Counted from the stretch's first letter, positions 15,193 to 25,479 are shown. The stretch: DNA of 64,000 bases from Cacajao melanocephalus (GCA_963573385.1 CAUYLG010038402.1:82639-146638); one strand, 5' to 3'. The notes: generated from the sequence alone by a model not told the origin. Made by a program: numbers and translations.

Positions 15193-15564
15193 ATAGTAAG
15201 AGAGGGAAGAGAGCAAAGGAACCTTCTCTTCATGTGATATTCTGTTTCATCAGAGGGGAAAATCTTTACCTCGAAACACACTGCCACTCCTCACCCTCCA
15301 GAGATTCTTTTATTATCACTCTGAACTGGCCCAGTCAAGACCAGTGAGTGAAATGGGATAGAAACTGCCATGATCACCTTACGCCAACTGGGATGCATCT
15401 CCCAGGCTGTGTGCAATTCAACCCGGGAAGGCAGTTGGTGGGGAACGGCGTGGACAATGCTGAACCTGCCCCCCTGTCCCTTGGGGGCCTCCCATGGTCT
15501 TATGGGGTAGGCAGGGCTACTTTCCTTAGTCCCTGTGGCTTTCCCTTTGCTCCCCGCATCCCCA

Positions 15565-15632
15565 GTCATTTGAGAAGGCAAAGCTCAGAGAAACTAAGGA
15601 ATGTTCTCAAGGTCACACAGAAAACTAGAAAG
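15565..15632 (-). mobile_element. MIR fragment
   Basis: GCTCAGAGAAACTAAGGAAT followed by TCTCAAGGTCACACAGAAAA is a short piece of the MIR core. Bases 15193-15564 hold no clear element. Confidence 0.5.
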
Positions 15633-15727
15633 GAATAGAAATTAACCCCTCATCGCTGCCCTCACCCAGGAACCTGGGGATGCTGGGCGTGCTGTGTGGC
15701 CTTCACCCCGTCTCTTCTCAGCCTTCC

Positions 15728-15805
15728 ATGCTGTTGCTTATTTAACTGGTGTCTTTCCCACAAGACTGTGAGCTCACTAAGCACAGGGACTTTGGATCTG
15801 CCCAT
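15728..15805 (+). mobile_element. L2 fragment
   Basis: TTTCCCACAAGACTGTGAGC, then CTCACTAAGCACAGGGACTT match the TGTAAGCTCCATGAGGGCAG part of the L2 3' UTR. Confidence 0.5.
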
Positions 15806-15810
15806 GATGA

Positions 15811-16118
15811 CGGAAGGAAGGAAGGAGGGGGGGAAGAAGGGAGGAAAGGAAGGCAGGGTGGAGGAACAGAAGGAGGGAAGGAAGACAGGGAGGGGGGACG
15901 AAGTGAGGGAGGGAGGAAGGAAGGAGAGAAGGAGGGAAGGAGGGAGGGAAGAAGGGAGGAAAGGAAGGCAGGGTGGAGGGACAGAAGGAGGGAAGGAAGA
16001 CAGGGAGGGAGGGACGAAGTGAGGGAGGGAGGAGGGAAGGAGGGAAGGAAGGAAGGAGGGAAGGACGGAAGGATGGAAGGAAGGAGGGAGGGACAGAAGG
16101 AAGGAGGGAAGGAAGGGT
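15811..16118 (+). repeat. Purine tract with ~115-bp duplication
   Basis: About 300 bp of GGAA/GGGA repeats. A ~115-bp unit (GGGAAGAAGGGAGGAAAGG at 15831 and again at 15946) is tandemly duplicated, including the GGCAGGGTGGAGG and GACGAAGTGAGGG interruptions. The open frames on both strands here are compositional. Confidence 0.93.
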
Positions 16119-16489
16119 TCTTAAGTGTATGTAATTGAGGTCTTCCCTGCCTGTGGTTTAGCAGCCCTGTCAGGAAGCACTTGGGCGGGGTCCTGCAGCC
16201 CTTAGCTGGTAGAGGTTGGTAGCACTGCTGATATGCTTTACTGATGGAATGCTGCCTTGCGGAAGGGAATGAGTGAACGTGGGGAGCACAGCCAATCCCC
16301 ATGATGGGTGCAGAGGAACTGACTGTCTTGTGAGACAGTAAACTCTGCTTTCAGAGGTGATAGGCATCTCTTGGGAATGTTCTAGAGGAAAGGCTTGCCA
16401 TGAGGAGGTAGAATGGAAGACCACTGGAGGACTGGTTTTGAGGTATGTTGGCTTAAGGGTCTGTATTAACAGCACTTGCAGATTTTTTA

Positions 16490-16955
16490 CAACTGCCCTA
16501 CTTTGATTTCACAGTAGGGGAAAGTGAAACAGAGAAGGTAAGCAATTTGCCCAAGGTCACACAGCTCACCTGTGGCAAAGACAGGATTGAAACCAAGCAC
16601 TGAAGTACCCCACTCACCTTTCTTTTTTTATCAAAAAAAAATATTTTAGACAGAATCTCCCTCTTGTTACCCAGGCTGGAGTGCAATGGCGTGATCTCTG
16701 CTCGCTGCAACCTCCGCCTCCCAAGGTTCCAGCATTTCTGCCTCAGCCTCTGAGTAGCTGGGATTACAGGCGTGCACCAGTACACCTGGCTAATTTTTAT
16801 ATTTTTAGTAGAGATGGGGTTTCACGATGTTGTCCAGGCTGGTCCTGACCTCAAGTGATCTGCCCACCTTGGCCTCCCAAAATGCTGGGATTACAGGCGT
16901 GAGCCGCAGCGCCCAGCCCCACTCACCTTTCCTAACCATTAGACCACACCGCCTC
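16490..16955 (-). mobile_element. MIR split by Alu
   Basis: CACAGTAGGGGAAAGTGAAA through AAGGTCACACAGCTCACC lies left of the Alu. CTAACCATTAGACCACACCG right of it continues the minus-strand MIR. Confidence 0.75.
16623..16918 (-). mobile_element. Alu in MIR
   Basis: A perfect TSD CCACTCACCTTTC lies at 16610-16622 and 16919-16931. The element ends in GCGCCCAGCC. Confidence 0.96.
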
Positions 16956-18139
16956 TTCACATCCCTTAGAGATCCAGGGCTCTGTGATTGGAAGAATTGT
17001 GACTTGTAGCACTGTCAGAACGTATTTCTCTAAGAACTTATGACTCAGAGTTGACTCTGGGCTTCTAAGATACTCAGATTCTCTGTGATTCTGACAGCCC
17101 TCGATGCTGTCCTGATTTTTGGAGTGCCGGTAAGGTCCTTCTTCTGATCTGCCTTTAGATTTGCTTTAATTAAAAACGTGTCTGCTTGTTTGGATTTCTT
17201 TGTTCCCTTGGCCCTGTCCCTCTGCGTGCAGGCCCGGCCATCCATCCTGGAATTGGCTGCTGGCAGTTGGCCAAGTTTCATAACAACATCATGGCGGGGA
17301 CGTCAGCATCATGAAGGTTCCGACCAGATTCCAACCAGTGCTGCCCCATGGGGGTGGACCCGGCAGTGACTGACATGGGGTTGCTGCTCTATGGGTAACA
17401 AAGTGGATGGGAGGGAGAAGAGAGTTCCACAGTAAACAGGGAGGGCTGGGAGATGGCAGGAGGGGCCAGCAAGCCACAGGCATGGAGGCGTGAAGCAACT
17501 GGGGGTTCCTAGTGAGAAGCCGCTCCCAGGCCTTCCAGGCAGCAGATGGAAGAGAATAGATGCTAACTGGGAACCTTCTACATGCCAGCACAGTACTAAG
17601 TCCTTCACAGGCACCAATTCTCTTGATCCACACATTTCAAGGACAGCTGTGTCCCCCCGCCACCGCCAAAGCAGCCCGGGCCTGTAGAGGATGGCAGTTC
17701 CTCCCATCTGACTGCCAAAGGCATCAGCCTCTGGTCCCTGCATCATCCACCTCTCCTCCTCATGGGATCATTCCCATGAGTGTACACAGGAGATCTGACC
17801 TCCCTCAACTGGAGAGAGACACACAAAGAGACGGAGAGGCAAAGATGGACAGAGAGACAGAGAAGAGAGGGAGATCTCATGCTCCTTCAAAGACTGCCCA
17901 GTTTTTCAGTGGAACTGCTCAGCAGCCCAATGATCCCATTTCCTGACCTCTTCTTCCCTCTCAACCCGTGCCTGTCTGGCTAGTGTTTGGTGAAGTCACT
18001 GGCCACTTCCCTGTTGCTGACTTCTAGCAGAGCTGTTGAGGCGACACCCCATGGATAACTCCTCCTTCCATCCTCAGACACTGAACCCTTTCCTCTCCTG
18101 ACTTGGTGGCACTCCAGTCCCCTGGTTTTCTTCCTGCTG
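16956..18139. other. Mostly unique sequence
   Basis: No confident element. CTACATGCCAGCACAGTACT near 17580 resembles a minus-strand L2/MIR end but is too short to call. The 145-codon minus-strand frame at 17309-17746 has no recognised domain. Confidence 0.4.
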
Positions 18140-18515
18140 TCTGGGTCACTCCTCAGCCTCTCCAGAGCCACCAGCTCTGGCTGCTCCGAGTGTTGAAGTT
18201 TCAGTGGTACTAACCCAGACCCTTCTCTGTTGCCCTCTCCCCCTCCTTACCTCCACACTCTCTTCCTTGGGAGTTCTATGCCTTTAAATCCATGTCTGAG
18301 CTGATGCTCCTGCGTTTCTAGTGCCAGCCCTCCTGGCTTCCAGCTGCCTCCTGGATATCCCTCCCCAGATGTCCCGCAGGCTCCTCACACCCAATGTGTG
18401 CACACCGAGACTCCTGCTCTCCCAGTGCATCCACGTGTGTGCCAGCCAGAACCTCTACACTTGGCAGGAATATGCCTGTCATCCTCAAGTCTCCTCGAGG
18501 AGACTCTTTTTCAAG
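18140..18515 (+). mobile_element. L2 internal fragment
   Basis: CAGCTGCCTCCTGGATATCC, then AGATGTCCCGCAGGCTCCTC and GCCAGCCAGAACCTCTACAC follow the L2 ORF2 3' part (tissue-independent LINE sequence, not a host gene). Confidence 0.7.
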
Positions 18516-18714
18516 CATCTATCAAGGCTATTGAGATGAATAGTAAAAATGTAATTAAACTCATCCCCCAACTCCCAGGAACCCAGTGATATTATCCTTC
18601 TCCTGTAATGAAGATTTGAAGTGCAACTAGTATTCTATGCGAGTCCACAAAATCCCTTAAAATTATAAAACATTCTAAAACTGAAAACTATAGGAAATAT
18701 TTCACTACACCTCT

Positions 18715-18900
18715 CATCGATTCATTCATTCATTCATTTATTCATTTGTTCAGGAACTGTTGGGTTCCTGCCATGTGGCAAGATGGGGGTCAGGGATAAA
18801 TGGGTGAAAACAACTGTCCCAGTGCCTGCCCCTGTGGAGCTTCCATGCCAGTGGAGGAGACAGACAGGCACCAGTGTTAAGTTTTAGCCATCCTGCAACA
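18715..18900 (-). mobile_element. L2 3' end
   Basis: (ATTC)n at 18718-18748 leads to CTGCCATGTGGCAAGATGGG and CCTGTGGAGCTTCCATGCCA, the reverse of the L2 terminus. Confidence 0.7.
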
Positions 18901-19021
18901 AGAAGGGTTGATCTGGGGGACACAGGCAGCTGCTGGCAGGATGGGATTTGGGGGACTCCTAGAGCCTCTGCCGGTCTAATCATCTCTTCACATTGTGTCA
19001 TGTGTCCTGAGAGTTCCCCCT

Positions 19022-19059
19022 GGCTGCTATGTCCTTGAGGGGCTGCTATGTCCTTGAGG
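19022..19059 (+). repeat. Perfect 19-bp tandem duplication
   Basis: GGCTGCTATGTCCTTGAGG occurs twice without spacing. No known element lies here. A recent slippage or template-switch event is likely because the copies are identical. Confidence 0.97.
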
Positions 19060-19254
19060 TTGCCAAAAGCAATTTGCAATGTCCAGTCTCCTGCAGAAAG
19101 TCCCATGCCTGCAGGAGGTAGAAAGCCTGGCTTCCTCCACGGAAGCTTCTTCTTCATCACAAATGAGCCCAGCTCTGCTCAGCCACTCTGCCCAGCACTG
19201 CAGCTCCGGGAGGAGGACCGAGTCAGATTCTTGCTCTCCAGGGTCCCACTGTGA

Positions 19255-19490
19255 AAGAGACACAGATAAGCGAGTGGCCACTGCACGGTGGGGCCTGGGC
19301 TGTGATGCAGAGATGGCTGAGACCTAGTGGTGTTTCCAAATTGGGAGTGACCAGCCCCATAGAGAAACACAGTGGGCAGGGAAGGTTTCCAGCGGAGGTG
19401 ACATTTGAACAGGAGCCCAGGGCTCACCAGGTGCAGAGGGGGAAAGGCAGTCCAGGAAGAAGGAGAGAGGAAAGAGAGGGGAGCGGGGAT
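19255..19490 (-). mobile_element. L2 fragment
   Basis: GGAGGTGACATTTGAACAGG, preceded by GATGCAGAGATGGCTGAGAC, follows the reverse L2 3' region and likely belongs to the copy that starts at 18715. Confidence 0.6.
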
Positions 19491-19559
19491 GAGCTGAATC
19501 CTTCAGAGACCTGACTCGGCCTCAGGAGGGATCTGGGAGGTGGGCTTCTCCCATCTCAC

Positions 19560-19695
19560 AGGAGATTAGGATCACTAATTCCATTTAACAGACAAGGAAA
19601 CAGAGCCTCAGAGAGAGGTAAATTAATTTTCCAGAGGGCACCTGTGTGGCAGAGCTGGGATTCAAACTCAAGACACTCTGACTCCAGAGGTAGAA
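19560..19695 (-). mobile_element. MIR
   Basis: CCATTTAACAGACAAGGAAA, then CAGAGCCTCAGAGAGAGGTA and GTGGCAGAGCTGGGATTCAA give a clear minus-strand MIR. Confidence 0.8.
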
Positions 19696-20550
19696 CTCAG
19701 ATCCCCGGAGTGACGTTGCACCCCGAGTCATTGCCAGTACCTGTGAGAGCTGGACAGGCTTTGACGGGCAGGGGGCAAGCAGGACCGCGCTGGGGAAGGG
19801 AAATGTTCTGGTCCCAACACAGCCTCCAGCTCTGCAGGGCTCCCCTCTCAAGGGCTCACGTCCATCTGTCTGTCATCTGCAGGCAGACTCCTGCCCTTTC
19901 TCCACCATGGGCTGCTGCGAGGCACCGAGGAGTGTCACAGGCAACATCGTCTTTGGGATGGAGTCCCTGGGAGGGCCTGGGAGGGCAGGAGAGACCAGAC
20001 AAGGGCAGCTGGAGGAGCCTGGGAGGAGGTGGGGTGGGGCTCTGAGATGCATCCACTGCTGCCCTCCCTCCCTGCCTCCACCTCCACCCTCCACCACCGG
20101 GCCAGTGTAATCAAGGCTATCCATCACCCTCCCTACGACGCGACGCGGGTGCCTGCTGGCGGCAGTAATACTGCCAGCTCGTCCATATTTCAACAGCCTG
20201 TGAGACAGAAGCGAGGGAGCAGAGGAGGAGGGGAGACCCTGGGGCTCAGGAGCTGTGGTGGGCATGCATTCTTCATTGTCTTCTTCTCGAGAGTCCTGGG
20301 CTAGACCCCTGGGAGGACTCGGCATGTACTCACCGCGTAGTACTGGGACCATCCCCGTAACTGTGTGTCCCCTACAGACTGCACTGTCTTGGAGGTCGGG
20401 GACCAGGTCTTCTTAATCTTCCTGTCCTCAGCACAGGGCAGGTGCTGTGCTCTTTCTCCTAGAACTAAAGAGCTGGCGCGGTTGGCTCTGCGAGCATGCT
20501 CCAGCCTAGGATGAAGCCTTAGAGGTCACTTCATCAAAAACCTTGTTATT
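19696..20550. other. Unique sequence with a small MGCC frame
   Basis: GC-rich, no repeat recognised. A 67-codon plus-strand frame (19907-20110) begins in a good Kozak context (CCACCATGG) with Met-Gly-Cys-Cys. No family is recognised and no splice partner is visible, so it is not called as a gene. Confidence 0.4.
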
Positions 20551-20780
20551 GTAAAAATGGGGAAATTGAGACCCAGAAAAGGGGAGGAGCATGCTGAGTG
20601 TATGGCGTAACATCAACTTTGGAGACACATCTGGGTTTGGATCCAGTTCTTCAACTTCCGGGCAGTGGAGCCTTGGGCAAGTCTTTTGTCTCTCTCAGCC
20701 TCAGTTTTCCCATCTGTAAAATGGGGCTAATCATGAGGGTTGCTGTGGGGGTAAAGTGAGATTGCACTGGGGAAAGAGCA
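20551..20780 (+). repeat. Local duplication donor (MIR-containing)
   Basis: Carries a minus MIR remnant, then a plus MIR (TCAGTTTTCCCATCTGTAAA). The whole 230 bp recurs at 21351-21583 with roughly 90% identity, far above what two independent MIRs would show. Confidence 0.93.
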
Positions 20781-21313
20781 TGGACGGTGTATCGCTTGCA
20801 CCAGGTCTCCCATAGACTAAGTTCTTTCCTCTTTGCACATTAATGGCAGATCGGGCTGAGGGAGCAGGAGAACCAGACCACCTGCTTCCTGCTCAGCTTC
20901 CTTTCCACCTTCTTTATTGAGAAGTTGGCTGGTTTCTCCTCTCAGTTGGCCCGGCCCAATCAGCCAATACCCGATCCTACCCCCACACACCTTATCTATG
21001 GAAGGGAGCGATTGGATCTTCCAGGAGGTTCTAATCAATGCAACTGTAGGTATTTTCTGCCAGGGTCTAGATCTGGTTTCCTCACCTTCTCCATTACACT
21101 GGCACCTGTACCATCTCTCAAGTGCCTTCCAGCTCAGAAACTCTGCTTATTGAAGATTGGGTCGCCCTCCTCCCGAACCCACAGACAAATGGCCCCCTTC
21201 TTCCCTCTCTCTCAGAATTACTCGCCTCCCTACCCTGGACATCCCTGGGAGAAGGAGAAGGCACATTCTAGGGACCACAGCTGGACCAGTCTGTGCCCCA
21301 GGAATGGATGGCA

Positions 21314-21342
21314 TCTCACACAGGAGCAGCAATGTGGTAGAG
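21314..21342 (+). repeat. 29-bp direct repeat, left
   Basis: A stretch starting TCTCACACAGGAGCAGCAAT recurs at 21591-21619 with one mismatch. The pair brackets the copied segment 21351-21583. Confidence 0.93.
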
Positions 21343-21350
21343 GAGGAAAA

Positions 21351-21583
21351 GTACGGATGGGGAAATAGACCCAGAAAAGGGGAGGAGCATGCTGAGTGTA
21401 TGGCATAGCACCAACTTTGGAGACAGATCTGGGTTTGGATCCAGTTCTTCAACTTCCTGGCAGTGGAGCCTTGGCCAAGTCATTTGTCTCTCTTAGCCTC
21501 AGTTTTCCCATCCGTAAAATGGGGCCAATCGTGAGGGTTGCTGTTGGGGGGGGTTAAAGTGAGGTTGCATTGGGGAAAGTGCA
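21351..21583 (+). repeat. Local duplication copy (MIR-containing)
   Basis: Copy of 20551-20780 placed about 800 bp downstream in the same orientation. It extends beyond MIR sequence on both sides, so a segment was copied, not a SINE inserted. Confidence 0.93.
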
Positions 21584-21590
21584 CGTGTGC

Positions 21591-21619
21591 TCTCACACAG
21601 GAGCAGCAATATGGTAGAG
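21591..21619 (+). repeat. 29-bp direct repeat, right
   Basis: Partner of 21314-21342, immediately right of the copied segment. Confidence 0.93.
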
Positions 21620-21768
21620 CGGGAGCTGCAGACAGTTGGATGTGAACCCCACTTCTCCTCCCCAGCTGCACAACCAGGCCAGTCCTTCTGCCTCCTCTTG
21701 AATGGGCACCAGAACGACTACTTGGTGTATTTGTGGATGAAAGTACTCAGCACAGCACTTTCTTCAGT

Positions 21769-21795
21769 TTTTTAGGATTTTAGAAATCCTAAAAA
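21769..21795. repeat. Short perfect palindrome
   Basis: Twelve-nt arms (TTTTTAGGATTT at 21769-21780 and its complement at 21784-21795) around a 3-nt loop. A further related GATTTTTAGGATTT lies about 40 bp downstream. Confidence 0.95.
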
Positions 21796-21806
21796 TCTTT
21801 GTGAGA

Positions 21807-21910
21807 AATATCCACACAAAACTGATTTTTAGGATTTCTAAAATCGTTAACAGGCTGAAAAAGACCCTCAGGTGTCCCAGAGGAAAGCTGGCAGGGCTCA
21901 GGGGTTGCCC
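21807..21910 (+). repeat. Local duplication, copy 1 (104 bp)
   Basis: Matches 23445-23548 over all 104 bases with about six differences, with no gap. Contains TTAACAGGCTGAAAAAGA. Confidence 0.95.
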
Positions 21911-22085
21911 AAAGTCGGGGGGTACAGGGTTGTGAATTCAGGCCAGTGATTAGTAGGCAGTGATGGGAGCCACCAAAGGATTTTAAATGCGGGGGAGTGA
22001 TGCGGCCGTGGGGCATCAATGTGGTCCAGAGTGCTCTAGCCACTGCAGGGAGAAGGTCAAGGCCAGGGGCAGGGAGAGAGGAAAG
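21911..22085 (-). mobile_element. L2 fragment, weak
   Basis: GGATTTTAAATGCGGGGGAG then TGATGCGGCCGTGG resembles the reverse L2 region that reads GATTTTGAGCAGAGGAGTGA. Bases 22086-22539 show nothing recognisable. Confidence 0.45.
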
Positions 22086-22539
22086 CAGGCTGTTTTTGTG
22101 ACCTAGCCCCAGTATGAGGAAGCCTGGACCGAGACCATGACCATGGAGGTGAGTTACAGTGGGTGGATTAGAGGCGTGTTCAAGACATAGCCTCTTTGGA
22201 CTTAAGTGATGGAGTGGACATGGGGGCAGGGATGTCCCCTCTCTGGAGATGGTGCCTCAACCTCCTGGGACTTCCCCCAGGGATCACCTCTGGCTCTCAC
22301 CCCCCTAGGTTTTGCACAGGCTACACATCCTGTCTGGAAGTCCCTAGCTTTAAGGGCTATGTTATAAGATGTTATAACTCTTAGCAGCTTCCAAGCAGAG
22401 GAGTGTGTGGTCAGATGTGGCTGTTAGGAACACCAGCTCCAGGCAAGGTTCAGCAGTGGGGACGATCAGGGTCAGGTGGGAGTGGGGTGGGGATATGAGA
22501 CTATGGGTGTCAGGCCTCAAAAGGAGCCGTGGTTTCCTC

Positions 22540-22815
22540 AGAGGATCCTTCCCAGACCCACTCGCCCCTAAAGTATACCAAGTTTCTCACTAATAATCAA
22601 TCATCCCACTCTGGAGTTTACACGGACTGCAATTTGCATTTTATATTTATATGCACGATTATTTGATTAATGTCTGTATCTCACTCTAAATTACAAGCTC
22701 CACGAACATAGAGACATTATTATGATATCACTGGGTTACCACTTATTTTATCCCCAGCATTTTGGACAGTCCCTAACCCATAGTAGGGGCTCAATAAATG
22801 TTGACTCAATGAATG
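22540..22815 (+). mobile_element. L2 3' end
   Basis: TCTCACTCTAAATTACAAGC, then TCCCCAGCATTTTGGACAG and GGGCTCAATAAATGTTGACT are the last part of a plus-strand L2. Confidence 0.8.
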
Positions 22816-22867
22816 AGTGATCCCGGCTGGAGTTTTAGCAGCACTTGGATGATTGAATGTAAGATTA

Positions 22868-23351
22868 TGTGGGAAGTTGAAAAGTTCCTCTTTAAAGTTT
22901 CCTTTCTTGTTAAAGAATAAATCATAAGTGAGCTAATAACTCTTTGTGAAGCCCTATCCTATGTAGCTGTTAGACATGCTTATAGGCACGTAGTACATTC
23001 TACGTCCTTGTACTTTAACCAAGATATCTGTGCTGGACGTGCTCACAGATATGTCCCAGCTCTCCATTGCTTTTACCTGTTTAGAAAAGTTTTAAGTTTT
23101 TAGCCAATTGGGTTTTAGTTTAAATTGTGATATCTGGCTCCAGCCAACAGTGATCAGACACAGCAGTAAGGACAATCCCAAATGCATAAGGGATAAATAT
23201 GTCTACTTTTCCTTTGTTTGTTGTACTCCCATGGGCAAGCTGGCTAGCGAGAGTACCCTTCCTGCAGTCCAGGAAGCAAAAATTGCTTGCTGAGAGATCC
23301 TTAGTCTCAGTGCTGATTTTTCTTTGTGGCACCAAGCATTTGTTTCCAGCA
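22868..23351 (+). mobile_element. Solo LTR, family A copy 2
   Basis: 484 bp starting TGTGGGAAGTTGAAAAGTTC and ending GTTTCCAGCA. A perfect 5-bp TSD GATTA lies at 22863-22867 and 23352-23356. It is the cleanest copy for defining the family ends. The remains are noncoding. Confidence 0.92.
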
Positions 23352-23444
23352 GATTAGTTGGAAAGAGGTGCCAATCTGTAGAGCTCAGAGGCCAAGCGTA
23401 GCAGAATAGATAGATGTCTTAACTCCTCAACACCCACTTTGGGG

Positions 23445-23548
23445 AATATCCACACAAAAATGATTTTTAGGATTTCTAAATTAGTTAACAGGCTGAAAAA
23501 GATCCTCAGGTGTCCCAGAGGAAGGCTGGCAGGGCTCAGCGGTTGCCC
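23445..23548 (+). repeat. Local duplication, copy 2 (104 bp)
   Basis: Partner of 21807-21910, 1638 bp away in the same orientation. It lies 90 bp beyond the solo LTR. Confidence 0.95.
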
Positions 23549-23794
23549 ATTTCTCTGAATTACACATTCATCTCCTCTGTTCTCTACTGGTACAGGGAAT
23601 TGACATGCAGCCCTAGCTGTTTTGTACACAGGGCCTGGATCTCAACCATGTACCAAATAAAAGCTAGAAAAAAATGTACCACATTTCATCTCAAATGTTT
23701 TCCATAGTATATATGATTTTTTATTTCTATTAAACTACGAAGTGAACAAGATTTCCTCTTGAACTCCCAGTGAGACAGTCGAAACTGGAAGCCT

Positions 23795-24112
23795 GGCCAG
23801 GCACGGTGGCTCACACCCGTAATCCCAGCACTTTGGGAGGCTGAGGATGGCGGATCACCTGAGGTCAGGAGTTTGAGACCAGCCTAACTAACATGGTGAA
23901 ACAGCATTTCTACTAAAAATACAGAAAAAAATTAGCCAGGCGTGATGCTGCATGCCTGTAGTCCCAGCTACTCGGGAAGCTGAGGCAGAAGAATCCTTGA
24001 ATCCAGGAGGTGAAGACTGTAGTAAGCCGAGATCGCACCACTGCACTCCAGCCCGGGAGGCAGAGTGAGACCCAGTCTCAACAAACAAACAAACAAACAA
24101 ACAAACAAACAT
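23795..24112 (+). mobile_element. Alu with (AAAC)n tail
   Basis: TSD AACTGGAAGCCT (23783-23794) and AACTAGAAGCCT (24113-24124). The tail is a clean AAAC microsatellite. Confidence 0.96.
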
Positions 24113-24129
24113 AACTAGAAGCCTGAGTA

Positions 24130-24340
24130 ATGGACACAGTGCAGATTCAGAGCTGAACCAGACTGGAATTTGCACACCAGCTTCACCACGGGATGCTTTG
24201 GGATGCTCAAAGTCACTGCTCTGTGCATCTGTTTTCTCATCTGTAAAGTGAGGTGAGTCATCTCTGCCCGTTCAGCTTGCAGCTTTGTGGTGGGGACATC
24301 GGATACGAACCTGCATTGGGCATTGAACACTGAACAGCAC
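24130..24340 (+). mobile_element. MIR
   Basis: CAGAGCTGAACCAGACTGGA through TCAAAGTCACTGCTCTGTGC and GTTTTCTCATCTGTAAAGTG follow plus-strand MIR. Confidence 0.75.
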
Positions 24341-24429
24341 CAGATACATCAGAGGAGGTGCGGCTTGGGTAGTCAAATCATGTGGTTTTCGAAAGGTAGG
24401 AAATGGAAGCATCCATATCTCTTTCCAAC

Positions 24430-24721
24430 TTTTTTTCCCCCGAGAGAGTCTTCCTGTGTCATCCAGGCTGGAGTGGGTGGGGAGATCACCGCTCACTGCA
24501 GACCCTGCCTCTGGAGCTCAAGCCATCCTCCCACCTTATCCTCCCAAGTAGCTAGGACCACAGGTGTGCGCCACCACATCTGGCTAATTATTTTTATTTT
24601 TGTAGAGACAGGGTCTCACAAAATTTAGACCCGAGCTGGTCTAAAACTCCTCGCCTCAAGCCGTTCTCTCACCTCAGCTTCCCACAGTATTGGGATCGCA
24701 GGCGAGAGCTACCATGCCCGT
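24430..24721 (-). mobile_element. Old Alu (J-like)
   Basis: Highly diverged antisense Alu. Left TATCTCTTTCCAACTTT and right TATCTTTCCAACCTTT flanks look like a decayed TSD. Confidence 0.88.
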
Positions 24722-24794
24722 CCTTATCTTTCCAACCTTTGTGGGTGCGTGTGAGTAAATTACTGCTTTTTGTTCTACTTGGAATACGGAGAAT

Positions 24795-24915
24795 TAGGCT
24801 CCACCCCCTTTTCGGCAGCGTCATAAGCCGGTGGCCAATGGGCTGGCTGCCTGCAGGAGAGCGCCCGCCCCCTTATCCAATCAGCTGCAACTGAGGGTTC
24901 ACATGCCATTCCGGC
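24795..24915. promoter_or_regulatory. CCAAT/GC-box cluster, promoter-like
   Basis: CCAAT pentamers at 24835-24839 (GGCCAATGGG) and 24877-24881 (ATCCAATCAG) lie 42 bp apart, around four helical turns, with CGCCCGCCCCC at 24862-24872 between them. This is an NF-Y/Sp1-type arrangement. No downstream exon is recognised, so it could equally be a degraded LTR or an enhancer. Confidence 0.35.
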
Positions 24916-24949
24916 AGCCAAGCTTTCTAGCAGGCTTTAGAGGAGTCCC

Positions 24950-25080
24950 TGGCAGGTGCTGTTATGAAGTTCGTTTTGTAGATGAGAAAACTGAGAGGTA
25001 ACAACTTAGCCAATGACGTGGAGCCAGTAAAACACAGAATTGTGATTCAAATCATTTCGTTCCACTGTCTTGCTCATCTC
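24950..25080 (-). mobile_element. MIR
   Basis: TTTTGTAGATGAGAAAACTG, then GAACACAGAATTGTGATTCAAA-like sequence and a CCACTGTCTTGCTC end fit minus-strand MIR. Confidence 0.7.
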
Positions 25081-25149
25081 TGCCTCTCCAGGGCTAAGCA
25101 AAGTTCCTGGCATAGTAAGCACTCTGTATATGTTTGCCAAGTGAGAGTT

Positions 25150-25260
25150 GGAGAATAATAACCCTTATTTTACGGGCTTATTATGAAAATTAAGTAAGTT
25201 AATATGAGTGAAAGCATCTGGCGCAGACCCTGGGGTTGAGAGGTGGTGAATAAATATTCG
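25150..25260 (+). mobile_element. MIR 3' half
   Basis: AGAATAATAACCCTTATTTT, then ATTAAGTAAGTTAATATGAG and CATCTGGCGCAGACCC follow the MIR 3' half. (ATTC)n follows at 25264-25292. Confidence 0.7.
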
Positions 25261-25263
25261 TTT

Positions 25264-25292
25264 AATTCATTCATGCATTCATTCATTCATCC
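25264..25292 (+). repeat. (ATTC)n
   Basis: Imperfect ATTCATTCATGCATTCATTC repeat. Confidence 0.9.
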
Positions 25293-25479
25293 TCCCTTAT
25301 GGCTTGGAGCCATTGCTCCTGGCAAACACGGAAAGAAGGCAAAACCTGTCTTCTCGCCCTGAGCCCCACGTTTAGAGAGCTGTGCTCTTCCTTTCTCTCT
25401 GCTCATGCATAGAATCCACACTACCTCTTTGCCAGGAGGACTTAGTGGTTAAGATAAGCCCCTCTCTGACCTGCTTCTC

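Noticed and set aside
15742..16302. 186-codon Ser/Pro/Leu frame and Arg/Glu/Gly frames opposite
   Set aside because: Both are translations of the purine tract.
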